From positions 9,989,501 to 10,053,500 of the forward strand of contig NC_063984.1 in the NCBI RefSeq assembly GCF_932276165.1: DNA of 64,000 nucleotides, given 5' to 3'. The position numbers were made by a program, and so were the translations under genes. The stretch comes from Plutella xylostella. Taxonomy: Eukaryota; Arthropoda; Insecta; Lepidoptera; Plutellidae. Shown here piece after piece: positions 12,301-23,602 of this stretch; the first letter of the stretch is position 1, and each line of letters starts with the position of its first letter. Under the pieces are notes generated by a model that saw nothing but the letters and a program-made list of their open reading frames with translations, was not told the origin of the DNA and did not search any database.

Positions 12301-13439
12301 TGATATAAAAACAGGATGTGTTTTACACGAGAGTCAAAAACAAACTTCCTAAGTGATTTATATGTATTTTTAATAAGTCAGAAGGGTGTTCAAGAAATGA
12401 GTATACAAAATAAATAAGTTGCATAATTCACTCACAACCAAAACTATAATAAGTGTGGGGAATTAGAAACTTGAAACTGCTTTTATAATTTTACATTTAA
12501 ATACAACAGAAACGAAAACGGTGTAATAAAAAAGTTTAATTTATAATTATCACGACGACAACTTCTTCGGTTTATGCTGAAACCTTTGTTTTCAGGTTTT
12601 TATTATTGTCGTTGTAAAACGGCTAAGTTTGACAATATTCAAATTTGTTTTGGACCCCATGCGCCCGCCGGCCGACCCTTCACTTTGTCCATCTCAATTT
12701 AAAATACAAAAGAAGAGTGTAGTGTTGGGTTTAAAATAAATTAAATTTTCGGTATTTCAGTTCTTTGCAATTTAGAATTAAAGTTGAATGTAACTCAGCA
12801 TAAGTGTCTATTATAGTATACTTATACCAAAATTTATTTTTTAATTAAATGAAAAACAATATGTTTCAATTAATAACAAACACAATATTGCATAAACCTT
12901 GTACATAGGCTTACAAGTAATCGGAATATAGCCAATATTCCTTTCACCATCGTTACAATTCCCAATTTAGATCCAGGTCTAGTCTTTATTACCGACACCG
13001 TATTTAGAAAAATTATTCTGAATGTTATTAAACATAACTTTTTATAAATAAACTTCATTGAAACAAAAAGGATGGCATTGTTATCGGTGAAAGGTGAATT
13101 TCTCACCGTTTCGGCAAAATCCCCGGCCTACATGGAACTCTAGCGGCCCCTAATTTTATTGCAAAAGTACTTCTGTTCCGAGCGCCACTCATTACGTTTG
13201 TTCGGTAAAGCGGACTCCGTGAGCGAAAATAGACAACATAAAGTGACCAATTTTATTCCTTTTCTTTGTAAGCACAGAGATACTTGTTATTCAGCCACGA
13301 TTTTACCTACAGCATTATCCAGACGTTTCGAGTGTAACCTAACGTTTTTATTACTGCTAACGTTTACCAGAGCCAAGAGTTTGTTTAAAAAAACAACACA
13401 CAAGAGAATACGACTCATGTTTAACACTTAGCTTCAGGT
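9325..13439. other. Mostly unique AT-rich DNA
   Basis: Apart from the repeat fragment at 10155-10285, I see only a possible diverged inverted pair at 11411-11560 (AAGCGTCCACCT near 11414 and AGGTAGACGC near 11541), probably a decayed MITE. The frames at 12870-13106 and 13159-13431 lack recognisable domains. Confidence 0.45.
10155..10285 (+). repeat. Dispersed repeat fragment
   Basis: The sequence order (GTGTTATAAGTTTAACGTGT, a TGTGTTTTTGTATCTG run, then ACGGCTGAACCGATTTTC) is, from memory, a common 3' segment of lepidopteran dispersed repeats. A GC-richer, partly self-similar CTACG-rich stretch lies just upstream (10020-10110). The class is uncertain. Confidence 0.45.
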
Positions 13440-14660
13440 GAGTCAGTACTCTCTCTCTCTCAGCCTTCTGTAGTCCACTGTTGGACATAGGCCTCTCCTA
13501 ACGATCGCCACCCCAAACGGTCACCCGCCATCTGCATCCAGCGGCTTCCCGCTACCTTCCGCAGATCATCAGACCAACGGGTTGGGGGGCGACCGACACG
13601 CCGTTTGCCGACACGGGGTCTCCACTCCAGAACCTTTCTACTCCAGCGGTCGTCGGCTCTGCGGGCTACGTGGCCAGCCCATTGCCACTTCAGCGTGCTA
13701 ATCCTTTTGGCTATGTCGGTAACTTTAGTTCTCCTGCGGATTTCTTCATTGCGAATCCTATCTCGCAGGGACACGCCTAACATAGCCCTTTCCATAGCAC
13801 GCTGAGCAACTCTGAGCTTGTGGATAAGCCCTTTGGTGAAGCACCACGTCTCGGCTCCGTAAGTCATCACTGGCAACACGCACTGATTGAAAACTTTTGT
13901 TTTCAGACACTGAGGTATGTTTTCGGTGAAGATGTGTCGTAATTTCCCGAACGCTGCCCATCCGAGTTGGATTCTACGAGCTACCTCTTTATCGAAGTTG
14001 GATTTACCTAATCGGATCACTTGTCCTAGGTAGGGATACTGATCGACAACTTCGATGGTGACACCTCCTACAGTTACGGGCGATGATGAAACATGTTCGT
14101 TCGACATGACCTTTGTCTTGTCCATGTTCATTTTCAGCCCAACTTGTTTAGAGGCATCATTGAGGTCTGTGAGCATTTCGCCCAACTCCTCCAGCGTTTC
14201 CGCCATAATAACTATGTCATCAGCAAATCGTAGATGAGAGATATATTCGCCATTGACGTTAATGCCCAGTCTTTTCCACTCTACAAGCTTAAAAACATCT
14301 TCCAGTGCACAGGTGAACAGTTTCGGAGAAATAACATCTCCCTGTCTCACGCCCCTTTGCAACTGGATCGGTTTTGTGCTATGTTCGTGTAATCGAACTG
14401 ACATTGTGGCAGCATTGTACATACATCTCAACACCTCGATATAGCGATAGTCTATATGGCACCGCTGAAGGGATTGAAGCATCGCCCAGAGCTCAATAGA
14501 ATCAAAGGCTTTCTCATAGTCCACAAACGCTAGACATAAAGGTAGATTATACTCCTCGGTCTTCTGTATAACCTGCCGAAGCGTGTGTATATGATCTATG
14601 GTACTATAGCCTTTTCGGAACCCGGCTTGTTCGGGTGGCTGGAAGTCGTCGAGTCAGTAC
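13440..14660 (-). mobile_element. 5'-truncated RTE-type LINE with 10-bp TSD
   Basis: The element body (13450-14650) is flanked by the identical 10-mer GAGTCAGTAC at 13440-13449 and 14651-14660. Read on the minus strand, it starts abruptly inside the reverse transcriptase frame and runs through the stop codon. It ends in a short (GA)n tail. Target-primed reverse transcription by a LINE produces this arrangement. A second, shorter copy sits at 21061-21528. Over the shared ~450 bp I count about three substitutions, so both insertions are young or the source is conserved. Confidence 0.9.
13460..14650 (-). pseudogene. RTE reverse transcriptase, N-terminally truncated
   Basis: The open frame runs from the 5' truncation point at 14650 to the stop at 13460, about 396 codons, without an authentic start; the apparent start at 14524 is a GTG (valine) codon. 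It encodes the palm and C-terminal part of a non-LTR reverse transcriptase. Counting from 14524, visible motifs are VDYEKAFDS at the start, RGVRQGDVISP at about 57-67, the catalytic FADD at 100-103, TYGAETW at 221-227, WAGHVARR at 282-289 and GRPPTRW at 311-317. The stretch upstream of 14524 adds PPEQAGFRKGYSTIDHI, a typical RT motif. This combination is characteristic of the RTE clade. The endonuclease domain and the RT start are absent, so the copy cannot move by itself even though the rest of the frame is intact. Confidence 0.92.
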
Positions 14661-15405
14661 ACGAGTACCAAAAACGAAAAAGGAGAAAAAAAAACAGCCG
14701 ACAAAATGACCGATGTGGCGGGCATTGTAGCGTCCGCTAAACCGCGAAACGACCGGCCTGGTCGAGTGGCTCATTGTTAATTTTAAAGATTTACCCGTAA
14801 CATTGTCAGGGCCTCGCTTTTGCTGCGCGAATTCCCAAAATCTCAAATTTCTTTCTTTTTTAAGTCCAACAATGGGTCGTATTTAACGTGTATGCCTTTT
14901 AGGGTTCCATGGTCAACGAGGTCGTAAAGTTAAGAAGGCTTCGGGTCATGTCTGTCTAGGCTCGCACTGATCTCGTCTACTTATACTGCACTGGCGCGAA
15001 CAAGAGGGAGAGCTTGATAAATATTATCGTACTTTATATTTACTTTGAGAACATTTTAGTATTTGTATCATATAGTGCGTTTATTATAATAAAATTACAA
15101 AAAAACTTACAATTTTAAGTAATTTCTAACCATGTCATCTAAATTTTATTAAAAAAATATATTAATTTGTAGGAACCTAAATGAGCACTAGAGTAACTCG
15201 TAAAAATATTCAAAGTAGTTATACATATTATGAATATTTAGTACAAAGATTCAAGTCCTGTCTGCCCGGACCGCGGGATTGATAATTGATGCGAGAATTA
15301 ATAATGACTCAGCCGCGCAGTTCATTACTGGCGTAATTAAAAGCCACACGAAAAAGTATCGCCGGATATAACAAAGCTAAGTACTCGTACATACAAGTAC
15401 ACTCA
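14661..15405. other. Unique DNA with one repeat fragment
   Basis: A GC-richer stretch at 14680-14830 has no identified role. At about 14893-14975, GGGTTCCATGGTCAACGAGG followed by CATGTCTGTCTAGG resembles a widespread lepidopteran dispersed repeat, though diverged. The rest is AT-rich with nothing recognised. Confidence 0.4.
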
Positions 15406-15624
15406 CGGGCAATGAAAAGGTTCCACTGAGCAAAAGCACCAAATTACTTCTAAACAGAAAGCATAGCTTAATGCCCTCTTCTACAACATTGAAGGACATT
15501 ATTTAACAAAAAATATTATCAACTATAATCGGTACTAATTTGTTCCAATTTTAAATTAAATCTTTGAAAAAAATTGGGGTCGTTTGTTGTCGGCATTTTG
15601 TGAGTGGAACTTTTTCATTGCCCG
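15406..15624. mobile_element. 219-bp MITE, family G, copy 1
   Basis: Inverted ends CGGGCAATGAAAAGGTTCCA and TGGAACTTTTTCATTGCCCG differ at one position. The interior is AT-rich and non-coding. The related copy 2 lies at 15945-16166. Confidence 0.8.
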
Positions 15625-15944
15625 GCAGTCTATATCTACCGATCGATCGACACAACTGCATAGAAAAAACAGACCCTAAACATACAGACCTATAGAATAC
15701 GTAGATAATGTTCTACACAGGGTGTTGCAAAACAATGTAGCTATATACTCGTATAGGTGAATCGAAAAGAGGTCAAACCACACTACTCACATGGAACAAC
15801 TTTTGTTATATGACTTTTAGATGCGAACTAGAGAGAACTACTGTTCACACGCATATGTAGATGTGTATGTATCATCCTATCTCAAGTAAAGCCTCAAGTC
15901 CATTGCATCAAGAGCGAGAGGAAAGGTTTACTCAACTAAAGTTA

Positions 15945-16166
15945 CGAGCAATGAAAAAGTTCCAACCACAAATAGCCGACACCAAACGGCCCCAAATTTT
16001 AAAACGTTTAATTTAAAATTGGTACACAATTATTATTTTTTAAATATAGGGTATATTCTGATGCGCTGTTAAATGTATTTAATGTTTGTATGTCATTATT
16101 GCAGACAACGTCGTTCAGTTTTGGAGTGATTTGGTGACATAGTCACTGGAACTTTTTCACTGCTCG
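15945..16166. mobile_element. 222-bp MITE, family G, copy 2
   Basis: Ends are CGAGCAATGAAAAAGTTCCA and TGGAACTTTTTCACTGCTCG. Copies 1 and 2 have almost the same length and share interior blocks in opposite orientation (for example a CCCCAAATTTTAAA-like stretch against its complement). Copy 2 therefore appears inverted relative to copy 1. Confidence 0.75.
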
Positions 16167-17544
16167 CTAACTTATTAAATTGTAGAGATTTACCCATGTA
16201 AAGTTTTCACTTTAATGAGTGGTATGGCATTCTGTCGGCTGTCTTAAAAACTTTTTTTGTCGACGTGTTTTTTCGAATATTATCAAAAGGACTAAAAAGG
16301 CTTTGCGAAATTCCCCGGCCCGCTCAAAGGGTACCGAAGTATTTTTCTTAGGAAGCTTTCGGGCAGCTTTTCCATCGGGTTCGGGGCTTGAGAAAAGATG
16401 TTTTTAAAGGACCGCCACAATAAAGCTTAAGGAAGGTAATTGCACCGTTTACGGGTGAAAATGCACGCTTTGTGTCAAAAATAAGCTACGATACGGAAAA
16501 GGGTTCTCTTACACAGGAAAGGGGTAGGATAATGGAGTTGTTTTAATGAAAAATATATCTTTCACATCTATTATTATGCAAAAAAATATGTTTAGTACAT
16601 AAACTACTAAGTTACTGATATGAAATTGACACTGAAAAAAAGACATTTTATAAATACAAAGATTATCTAATTGTAAGGTACGTATAAACCTATAATTATA
16701 ACTTATTTCTTCGAACTAAAATTGAACAACATCATAGCTATCACTCTCCTATCTCTCCATTTCCTAAAGAACATATTGATTGCCTACTTAGTTCTAAATT
16801 AAGATAATATCTGGTTCCTTACGGTGATATATTTCAACAGTTGCTAAAATAATTTATTAATAAGTTGTCAGAATCCTTTTGATCAGTAGGATATTTGATT
16901 GTAAGGCGATTTGAATAGGATTACGGGAGTCCCATTTTATATAAACCATCGTGTTTCTTGACGTAACTGAAAGCCTTCAAAGATTTTTAAATCTTTCAAC
17001 CTTCGGAGCATTTGTGAATTGGTGACCAAAAATAAAAGAAACATAAAAAAATATAAGGGTACCTATTTTATATTTTATTTTTACTGCTATTTATTAAGGG
17101 TACAATTTAAGATAAAATCTGTTTCTTTTAATGGGTGGTCTGATTCATGTTTTGTATGTATATCAAATTACCAGAGCACTAGAAAGTTTTCTAAACTAGG
17201 TATATTTCCCAAAAACCGTCGCAAAGAATGGAAATGTTCCATTAATATACTCGTACCTAGCTTAGCAACTTACCTAGTAGGTGGTACTATTTCCATTGCT
17301 CGCGTGTGTAATACAATAATAGTACATCAAACTACAACTTCCACTACGAATGACCATCACCGACTCCAGTACACCCGACGAATTCCCACAGCGCATAAAT
17401 AACCCACTGACCACTTAGCCAATACCTCCGAACAAAAACTATAAGAAAACCGCAATTAACGTCCACTCGTATCTCAGAGAGATCAATCAATCGAAAGTGG
17501 ATCGTTTTCGCTAATTCAATGGCATCATAATAGCTTCCAGGATC
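16167..17544. other. Unique AT-rich DNA
   Basis: The region 16215-16400 is somewhat GC-richer with a 62-codon frame, but shows no domain or splice context. No repeat is recognised. Confidence 0.4.
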
Positions 17545-17640
17545 GGCGGTACATTCCTCCGCGTACGACAAGATGGCGGCGTGGCGGGAAAAACTGACGT
17601 TTGACGTATCACAGTGCAATTTACGTGTTGTGACTACTCG
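17545..17640 (+). promoter_or_regulatory. Possible Pho/YY1 and E2F-type regulatory block
   Basis: AAGATGGCGGC at 17570-17580 is a textbook YY1/Pleiohomeotic-type site. GGCGGGAAAA follows directly and matches an E2F-type site. A TGACGTATCAC-type stretch lies downstream. The block is CpG-richer than its surroundings. That it is a promoter or response element is inferred from motifs only. Confidence 0.35.
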
Positions 17641-18445
17641 TGACCGGGAAAAGATCTCGAGCATGTTAAATCGTACAGTTATCAATAAATTATTGTGTAG
17701 AGAGAAACGGACTTATCGACGAAAACGAATGATATAGCCTGGTGATTATTATTTATAAGTTAATAATTATATGTTACGTTTTTCGTACCTACTGCCATGG
17801 TGTGCCAAGAAATACATGTAGAGGTACAAAAATGCCGTGGTTTTGCAAAACCCGTTACGTTACAGTATAGCACTAAATGTGTAACGAAATTATTCACCAG
17901 CTTCGAGGTAACACAATGTTGATGCAACAGCGCTTCAGCACGTGTACCGAAAGTCTTTTTACATCGGAAAAACTATCTGTATTCACCAACATTTGAGATT
18001 ACGTAGGCGATGTAAAACAACATTTTCACACAAAGTTTATTCTAACAAAAACTTCTCTCGCCACACACCTGCACACAAAACCAGCACAGAATTTCAAGGT
18101 AAAGTTTTAGTATGCGTTATGTAGCGAATGAAAGCAAAAAGCGACTCGACCGAGTTCGAAGAAATTCGGCGACGTTTGTCGCATGCTTTTTGGGACAAAA
18201 AAACTGCTTCATGATAAAGTTAAAATGGAAGACAGAAAACAGCGGAAAGGGTTCCGTTTTATGCTAAAAATATTTTGATTCATAATGAAAAATAATGCTT
18301 AGTTTGGAACGCTAGTACTAAAGCTAGGACCATCAAACATAATAAAACATACGGGCGAATTGAGAACCTCCTCCTTTTACTAAGTTAGTTCAAAAATTCA
18401 TGTATGAATTGCCGTATATTGTATACCTCTTTAAATGATCAATAC
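17641..18445. other. Unique DNA, nothing recognised
   Basis: There is no supported frame or repeat boundary before the SINE target site at 18446. Confidence 0.4.
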
Positions 18446-18744
18446 ATATTTAGTTCCGACGACCATATGTAGACGACCGAATGGCGTAGTGGTTAGTGAC
18501 CCAGACTACTGAGCCGATGGTCCCGGGTTCGATTCCCGGCTGGGGCAGATATTTGTTTAACACAGATATTTGTTCTCGGGTCTTGGATGTGCCCGTAAAA
18601 TGGCAATAGGCCCGCCCCCTATTACATTGGGACAAACATACACACTGGCCAAAAGTGGGTGCAGCAATGCACCTCTGCCTACCCCGCAAGGGAGTACATT
18701 AGTACAAGGCGTGAGTGCGTGTTTTTTTTTTATATTTAGTTCCG
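18446..18744 (+). mobile_element. Full-length tRNA-derived SINE, family A
   Basis: The body (18459-18731) is bracketed by the 13-bp TSD ATATTTAGTTCCG (18446-18458 and 18732-18744). The tRNA-like head has a pol III A-box region (TGGCGTAGTGG, 18482-18492) and a B box (GGTTCGATTCC, 18526-18536). The body carries landmarks GGGTCTTGGATGTGCCCG and CTGCCTACCCCGCAAGGGAG and ends in a T run. 5'-truncated copies of the same family are at 45419-45496 and, minus strand, 55617-55781. Confidence 0.92.
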
Positions 18745-20627
18745 TGCACCAGAATGAAGAGACAGTTTTATTATCTGCCCTCACCCAGTACCGACGTCTG
18801 TCTGTAATGTCCTGTGAGTAGGGTCCACTTGTCCCAATCCATTTGGATATTATTTTCCGTGTATTATAATGTTTTTCAGTTGAGTAATTGAGTATAGGTA
18901 ATAGTAGTGAGTATAAAGGAAAAAGAGGATTGCACATGCACAACCTGACCTAACCAACGTTAAAAACCTCCGACATTCAACACTAATCGCACAATTTTTT
19001 AATGTCAAAGCCAATTTTGATAAGTTAATTATTGCTAAGAAAATAAATAACTAACTTTATACTCTATTAAGTTAACTAAGACGCCATTTTTATAAATTGG
19101 GCATAATAAAATAATCAAACTTTAATTGAAAAGCAATTTTATCCGAGGGTAATGCTATAAAATCTATTTGACAGATCTGAAGGTTACTCTGTGAACTTTC
19201 AAAGTGAAATGATCAAAGCCATGAAGTTTCAATTCACAAGAAGCTGAAAGAGCCACCGAAATTTAAGAATAGACCTCTTTCCAAATTAATGTCTGTAGTA
19301 CTTACTTCAATACTTCGTATATTTTAACGTTTCTAAAGATTATATTACCTAGTATTTCCAAAAGGCATCAAGAAAGTGTGGGTTGAAATTAGGGCAAATA
19401 CCAATTACATTTTTTTTCAATTAAGGTAATGGAAATTAAAATTTACTCAGACGGATATACAATACAGTAAAATACACTTTACGCACCAAGAACCAAAATT
19501 ACAAAACTAAAACTTAATAATAATACAGTGCAAACAGTTGCATATAAGGTAGAGTTGTCCAAAACATATTGGCTGCACACTGATTTAGAAAATGAATGGA
19601 GTATAGGAGTTCCTCACATGAGCTTTAAAACAATCAAAGGTTACTCAACTAAGCTTTATTATTATTAGTTAAAAAGCTTCAACAATAAAATTGCCACTTA
19701 GAAGACGAACGTTTTTACAACTCGACCGAGCCGATTCGAATCGGAGTAAAAATTCCCAGAGATTCCTTCGTAACCAACTTAATTAACAGGATACGAAAAA
19801 CACAACGTATTTTCAATTAAGAGAAGAATAAAACAAATGAATCTTTTAGAAGCAAAAAAACCCTCAGCAGGATTATTTATCATTCTCATAGATTCGCTAT
19901 GTAGGTAATGTAACGTGTTTTTATTATATTTTTGTAAAGCAAACATTTTGCACTAGTCGGTAAATAATTTATAAAATGCGTACAGCGTTAATATTTTTAA
20001 GTGAACATAATCCTGAGAATTTTATTCCTGACTTCTATTTTTTTTTCTTTTTTCCCTTTTCTACAGTTTAAGCTGTTAAAATTAAATATCGCGTTTGGTA
20101 CCTGAAAAATCTTAAAGCCAGGAAGATACAGCCTTCTCTCTCAAGGGTCTCGACCTCTAAAGTAAGCCGATTTACTGAACCAGAGGTCCTTAGGGAGATG
20201 CGCCTCTTCGCTAATTAGTGGCGACAGTCTAGATTTGGGGTTAGTCCAGCTTATGAAAACCCAGGTTTAGGAGCGCAATCTATAAAAACGAAAGATATTT
20301 GTTTTTTTTAAATTATTATTTACCTTGTATGCCGTGTAAGTTAACATTACTTATGAAATATTTTAATTGCATTTTTTTCAGTTGAAACCGTGTCAATATT
20401 GATACCATAAAATCGTGTCAATTTTTTTGAAATAAAAATAATGTATATATATTTATTGGTTATTTACTAAGGTAGAGTAACTCTGGTGCGGCTAGAAGTA
20501 GGTTTTGTAATCGGTTTTGTGTGTTTACACTCGCGAGGACTCGTTACTAATTCAGGTTCAAGGTTGTATTTAAATGAAGAGGATCTTCTCAGACTATCTT
20601 AGACGGTTCAATATAATTTTAGTACAT
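18745..20627. other. Mostly AT-rich DNA
   Basis: At 20110-20280 there is a GC-richer stretch with a small stem (GACCTCT/AGAGGTC around 20150-20188), but no known RNA or protein is recognised. The remainder shows nothing. Confidence 0.4.
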
Positions 20628-20765
20628 TAGAATAGAATAGAATATTGCTTTATTGAACACCACATAAATCAGACATACAAAAAAACATACTTATAGACTA
20701 GAACTAATGTACAATAGGCGGCCTTATCGCTGAGAGCAATCTCTTACAGGCAACCTTATATCCTT
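20628..20765 (-). mobile_element. LINE 3' end, family L
   Basis: On the minus strand it reads GGTTGCCTGTAAGAGATTGC, then GCGATAAGGCCGCC, a variable AT stretch, TTCAATAAAG and a tail of ATTCT repeats. This is the clearest example of the family in the window. No coding part is retained. Confidence 0.7.
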
Positions 20766-21002
20766 ATATGTTGCGGAAACAAAGTGACAAATTAGAGGGC
20801 GGTGTACCAATAATAACAAAATAATAATAATATAACTAACTATATACCTACTTATAATAGCCTAATATAAACTTATAATATTAACGCTAGTACAGTTCGA
20901 TTCCAACAACTTGATAATTTCTGAAGTTGGCAGTGAATAAAAACTAACAAACAACCTATTCATTCTTTAAACCTGTACTGAGATCAACGCTAGACCAACT
21001 GC

Positions 21003-21025
21003 AGTATTTGTCACCGACACGCTAA
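21003..21025 (+). repeat. Short dispersed repeat block
   Basis: 23 bp nearly identical to 5018-5040 (AGTATTTGTCACCGACACG against AGTATTTGTCACCGATACG, then CTAA in both). It lies just left of the second RTE insertion. Probably part of an older repeat. Confidence 0.55.
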
Positions 21026-21050
21026 AAAGCATAAAGCCCGTCACAGACTT

Positions 21051-21538
21051 AGCTATATATCTCTCTCTCTCTCTCTCTCTCTCTCAGCCTTCTGTAGTCC
21101 ACTGTTGGACATAGGCCTCTCCTAACGATCGCCACCCCAAACGGTCACCCGCCATCTGCATCCAGCGGCTTCCCGCTACCTTCCGCAGATCATCAGACCA
21201 ACGGGTTGGGGGGCGACCGACACGCCGTTTGCCGACACGGGGTCTCCACTCCAGAACCTTTCTACTCCAGCGGTCGTCGGCTCTGCGGGCTACGTGGCCA
21301 GCCCATTGCCACTTCAGCGTGCTAATCCTTTTGGCTATGTCGGTAACTTTAGTTCTCCTGCGGATTTCTTCATTACGAATCCTATCTCGCAGGGACACGC
21401 CTAACATAGCCCTTTCCATAGCACGTTGAGCAACTCTGAGCTTGTGGATAAGCCCTTTGGTGAAGCACCACGTCTCGGCTCCGTAAGTCATCACTGGCAA
21501 CACGCACTGATTGAAAACGTTTGTTTTCAGCTATATAT
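21051..21538 (-). mobile_element. 5'-truncated RTE-type LINE, copy 2, 10-bp TSD
   Basis: The body (21061-21528) lies between identical 10-mers AGCTATATAT (21051-21060 and 21529-21538). On the minus strand it runs from inside the reverse transcriptase frame to the stop at 21084 and ends in a (GA)n tail longer than that of copy 1. The frame keeps TYGAETW, WAGHVARR and GRPPTRW but no catalytic motif. Compared with 13450-14650, the changes seen include one that turns KTKVFNQC into KTNVFNQC. It is dead because only the last third of the ORF was copied. Confidence 0.9.
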
Positions 21539-21589
21539 AATATATATTAATATACCGTACTATAATATATATTATATCTGAAGAAAACT

Positions 21590-21895
21590 GTAGGGTTGCC
21601 TGGAAGAGAGCGATAAGGCCGCCCTTATTGTATTAAATAGATTTAAAGTATTAAATGTTATTTTAAGTGTTTTATCCTAACTAATATTATAAATGCGAAA
21701 GTAACTGTGTCTGTCTGTCTGTTACTCTTTCACGCCAAAACTACTGAACGGATTTGAATGAAATTTGGTATGCATACGGTCTAGACCCTGGGATAGAACA
21801 TAGGCTACTTTTTATCCCGGAATTCCCACGGGAAAACTTTTTAAGGCGAAGCGAAGCGCGCGGGAACAGCTAGTGTACAATAAAGTTAAACTACT
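21590..21895 (+). mobile_element. LINE 3' end, family L, split by a Helitron
   Basis: The left part (21590-21674) has GGTTGCCTGGAAGAGAGCG and GCGATAAGGCCGCCC. The right part (21874-21895) has the continuation TGTACAATAAAGTT. A 199-bp Helitron lies exactly between them. Joined across the Helitron, the order matches the other family L ends, so the Helitron is the younger insertion. Confidence 0.7.
21675..21873 (+). mobile_element. Non-autonomous Helitron, intact ends
   Basis: This starts TCCTAACTAATATTATAAAT and ends GCGGGAACAGCTAG. A precedes it at 21674 and T follows it at 21874. The interior carries the TGTCTGTCTGTCTG run and GGCGAAGCGAAGCGCGCGGG near the 3' end. There is no TSD, as expected for rolling-circle insertion at AT. 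This is the cleanest copy in the window. Confidence 0.85.
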
Positions 21896-22467
21896 ACTAT
21901 AGCAAGCTACCACACACTGAGAAATATATATTTTGCCTTAATTGATGGTCGTCCTAGTGTTCGCATGTATATTACGGTATCACCACAGACGTCACAGAAG
22001 TATATATTATAGGTGAGTGTGCGGTCACTGCGAAAATTTATGGAAAATATACTATACTGTAACGGGTCTCAAAAAATTCGCATCCAATAAAAAAGAATCC
22101 AAACCAAATTGAAAATCGTTCGCGCTCGTATTTACATTCACTTACACGAGATGGCAGGCGCATTTCCATAATGCGAACTACAACAGGCAAGCATTTTGTC
22201 ACGTCAGAAATGTATTACAACCACCTATATTTTGCGAAAAACTAAATTTTCTCTATTTATTTATTTATCAATTTATTATAAGTCTGAAAGTATTTATTTA
22301 AAATGAGAATGTCCCGTGGCGTAGGTAGGCGGATCAGTAGGTTGCTAAATAAAAAAGGCTATCTTTACAGTTGAGAATTGGCCTTTGAACTTTGTCCTTT
22401 TCTAAATATAGAAACATAGGTAGGTATAGGACGGAGAAAATGGTAGACATATTATTATAGATATTAA

Positions 22468-22566
22468 GTTATTTATTTAGACACCAACAAGAACAGAACA
22501 TAGGTACTAGCACTCAGGCACAAATGGCGGCCATATCGCTTAAATCGATTTATTCCAGACAACCAT
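22468..22566 (-). mobile_element. LINE 3' end, family L (diverged)
   Basis: On the minus strand, GGTTGTCTGGAATAAATCG and GCGATATGGCCGCC are followed by an AT stretch and AAATAAATAAC. Confidence 0.6.
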
Positions 22567-22599
22567 TGAACACACGTAATAAAAATTCATCTTCCCACG

Positions 22600-22887
22600 G
22601 CATCGCTACTACGACCGGCTGTGGTATAAACTAGTATAAAGTGCACACACAATACGTCCCGACACGCCAGCAGCTAACGCTAATCTATGTACATAGCGCG
22701 GTATAGCCTAGCGGGCGCTCGCGCTACACCCCACTCAAATTTGAATACGAAGCGGAAATTGATTTCCAAGTGCACACTGATGGTTTTGTGAATACGCGGC
22801 CGCTGTCAGTGCATTCGCTAGGCACTTGATGTAATGTCGTGCGCGGGGCGGCGGGTCACTTTAGCTTACGGGAAATGGTGCTAACGC
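22600..22887. other. CpG-richer unique block
   Basis: A GC-richer stretch (for example around 22695-22730 and 22795-22860) contrasts with its AT-rich surroundings. There is no reading frame of note. It may be regulatory or an old repeat; nothing specific is recognised. Confidence 0.3.
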
Positions 22888-23073
22888 TGGGGGGTCACAC
22901 TATATAGAAATAATTAGGTACATTAGTTTGCAGTATTCTTAAACTAACATATATGACTAAAAACTAAGTTAAAGAGCGCTGTTGCGCGAGCCACGACTCT
23001 ATCTCGTATTAAACTTGCCGATTGCATGAGAGTTACCGTTCGTTAGTGTTTTTGTCAACCTAGAGTAATCCTT
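22888..23073. mobile_element. MITE family F, copy 1
   Basis: The left end GGGGGGTCACACTATATAGA pairs with the right-end complement of CAACCTAGAGTAATCCTT. Interior blocks TATCTCGTATTAAACTTGCC and CCGATTGCATGAGAG match those of the copy at 55286-55386. Confidence 0.55.
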
Positions 23074-23602
23074 CGGGATCGAAGCGAAGCGATGTGAGGT
23101 GGATGGTGCATCATATATTAGTTATATGGTAGAACTGAAGTAGGTACAGTTTTTTTTCTTTCAAGAATTTCAGTGGATTCCAAGTTTTCGTTTGGTACCT
23201 AAGGGTAGTAGATAAGTAATTGAAAACAGGGTCTTCAAGTCTCAGGTATATTATGTAAATGAGAATGTTCCGACATTTATTAGGTTGAGATTATGTGCTG
23301 TAGATAAGAAAAAAAATATAGCGTTTCATATTTAAAAAAAATAAATGACTATCAAATTTAATTAAATGGTTAATTGGTCACACAGGAACGTACCTATCCA
23401 ACACGTCGATACCCCATCGCTTCTGGATAAATAAGATATTATTATGTAAATCTCCTCGACTTTTACTACATTACACAAATAACTCTGATCAGCGTGGCCC
23501 ATAAAATTTTAATGATTGTTAGCGTTACTTCAGAATTACACGCAATAAAACCACTGGAACAAGTGGAGCAAGCAAATCCTACCGCAAGGAGCAAAAACGT
23601 CT

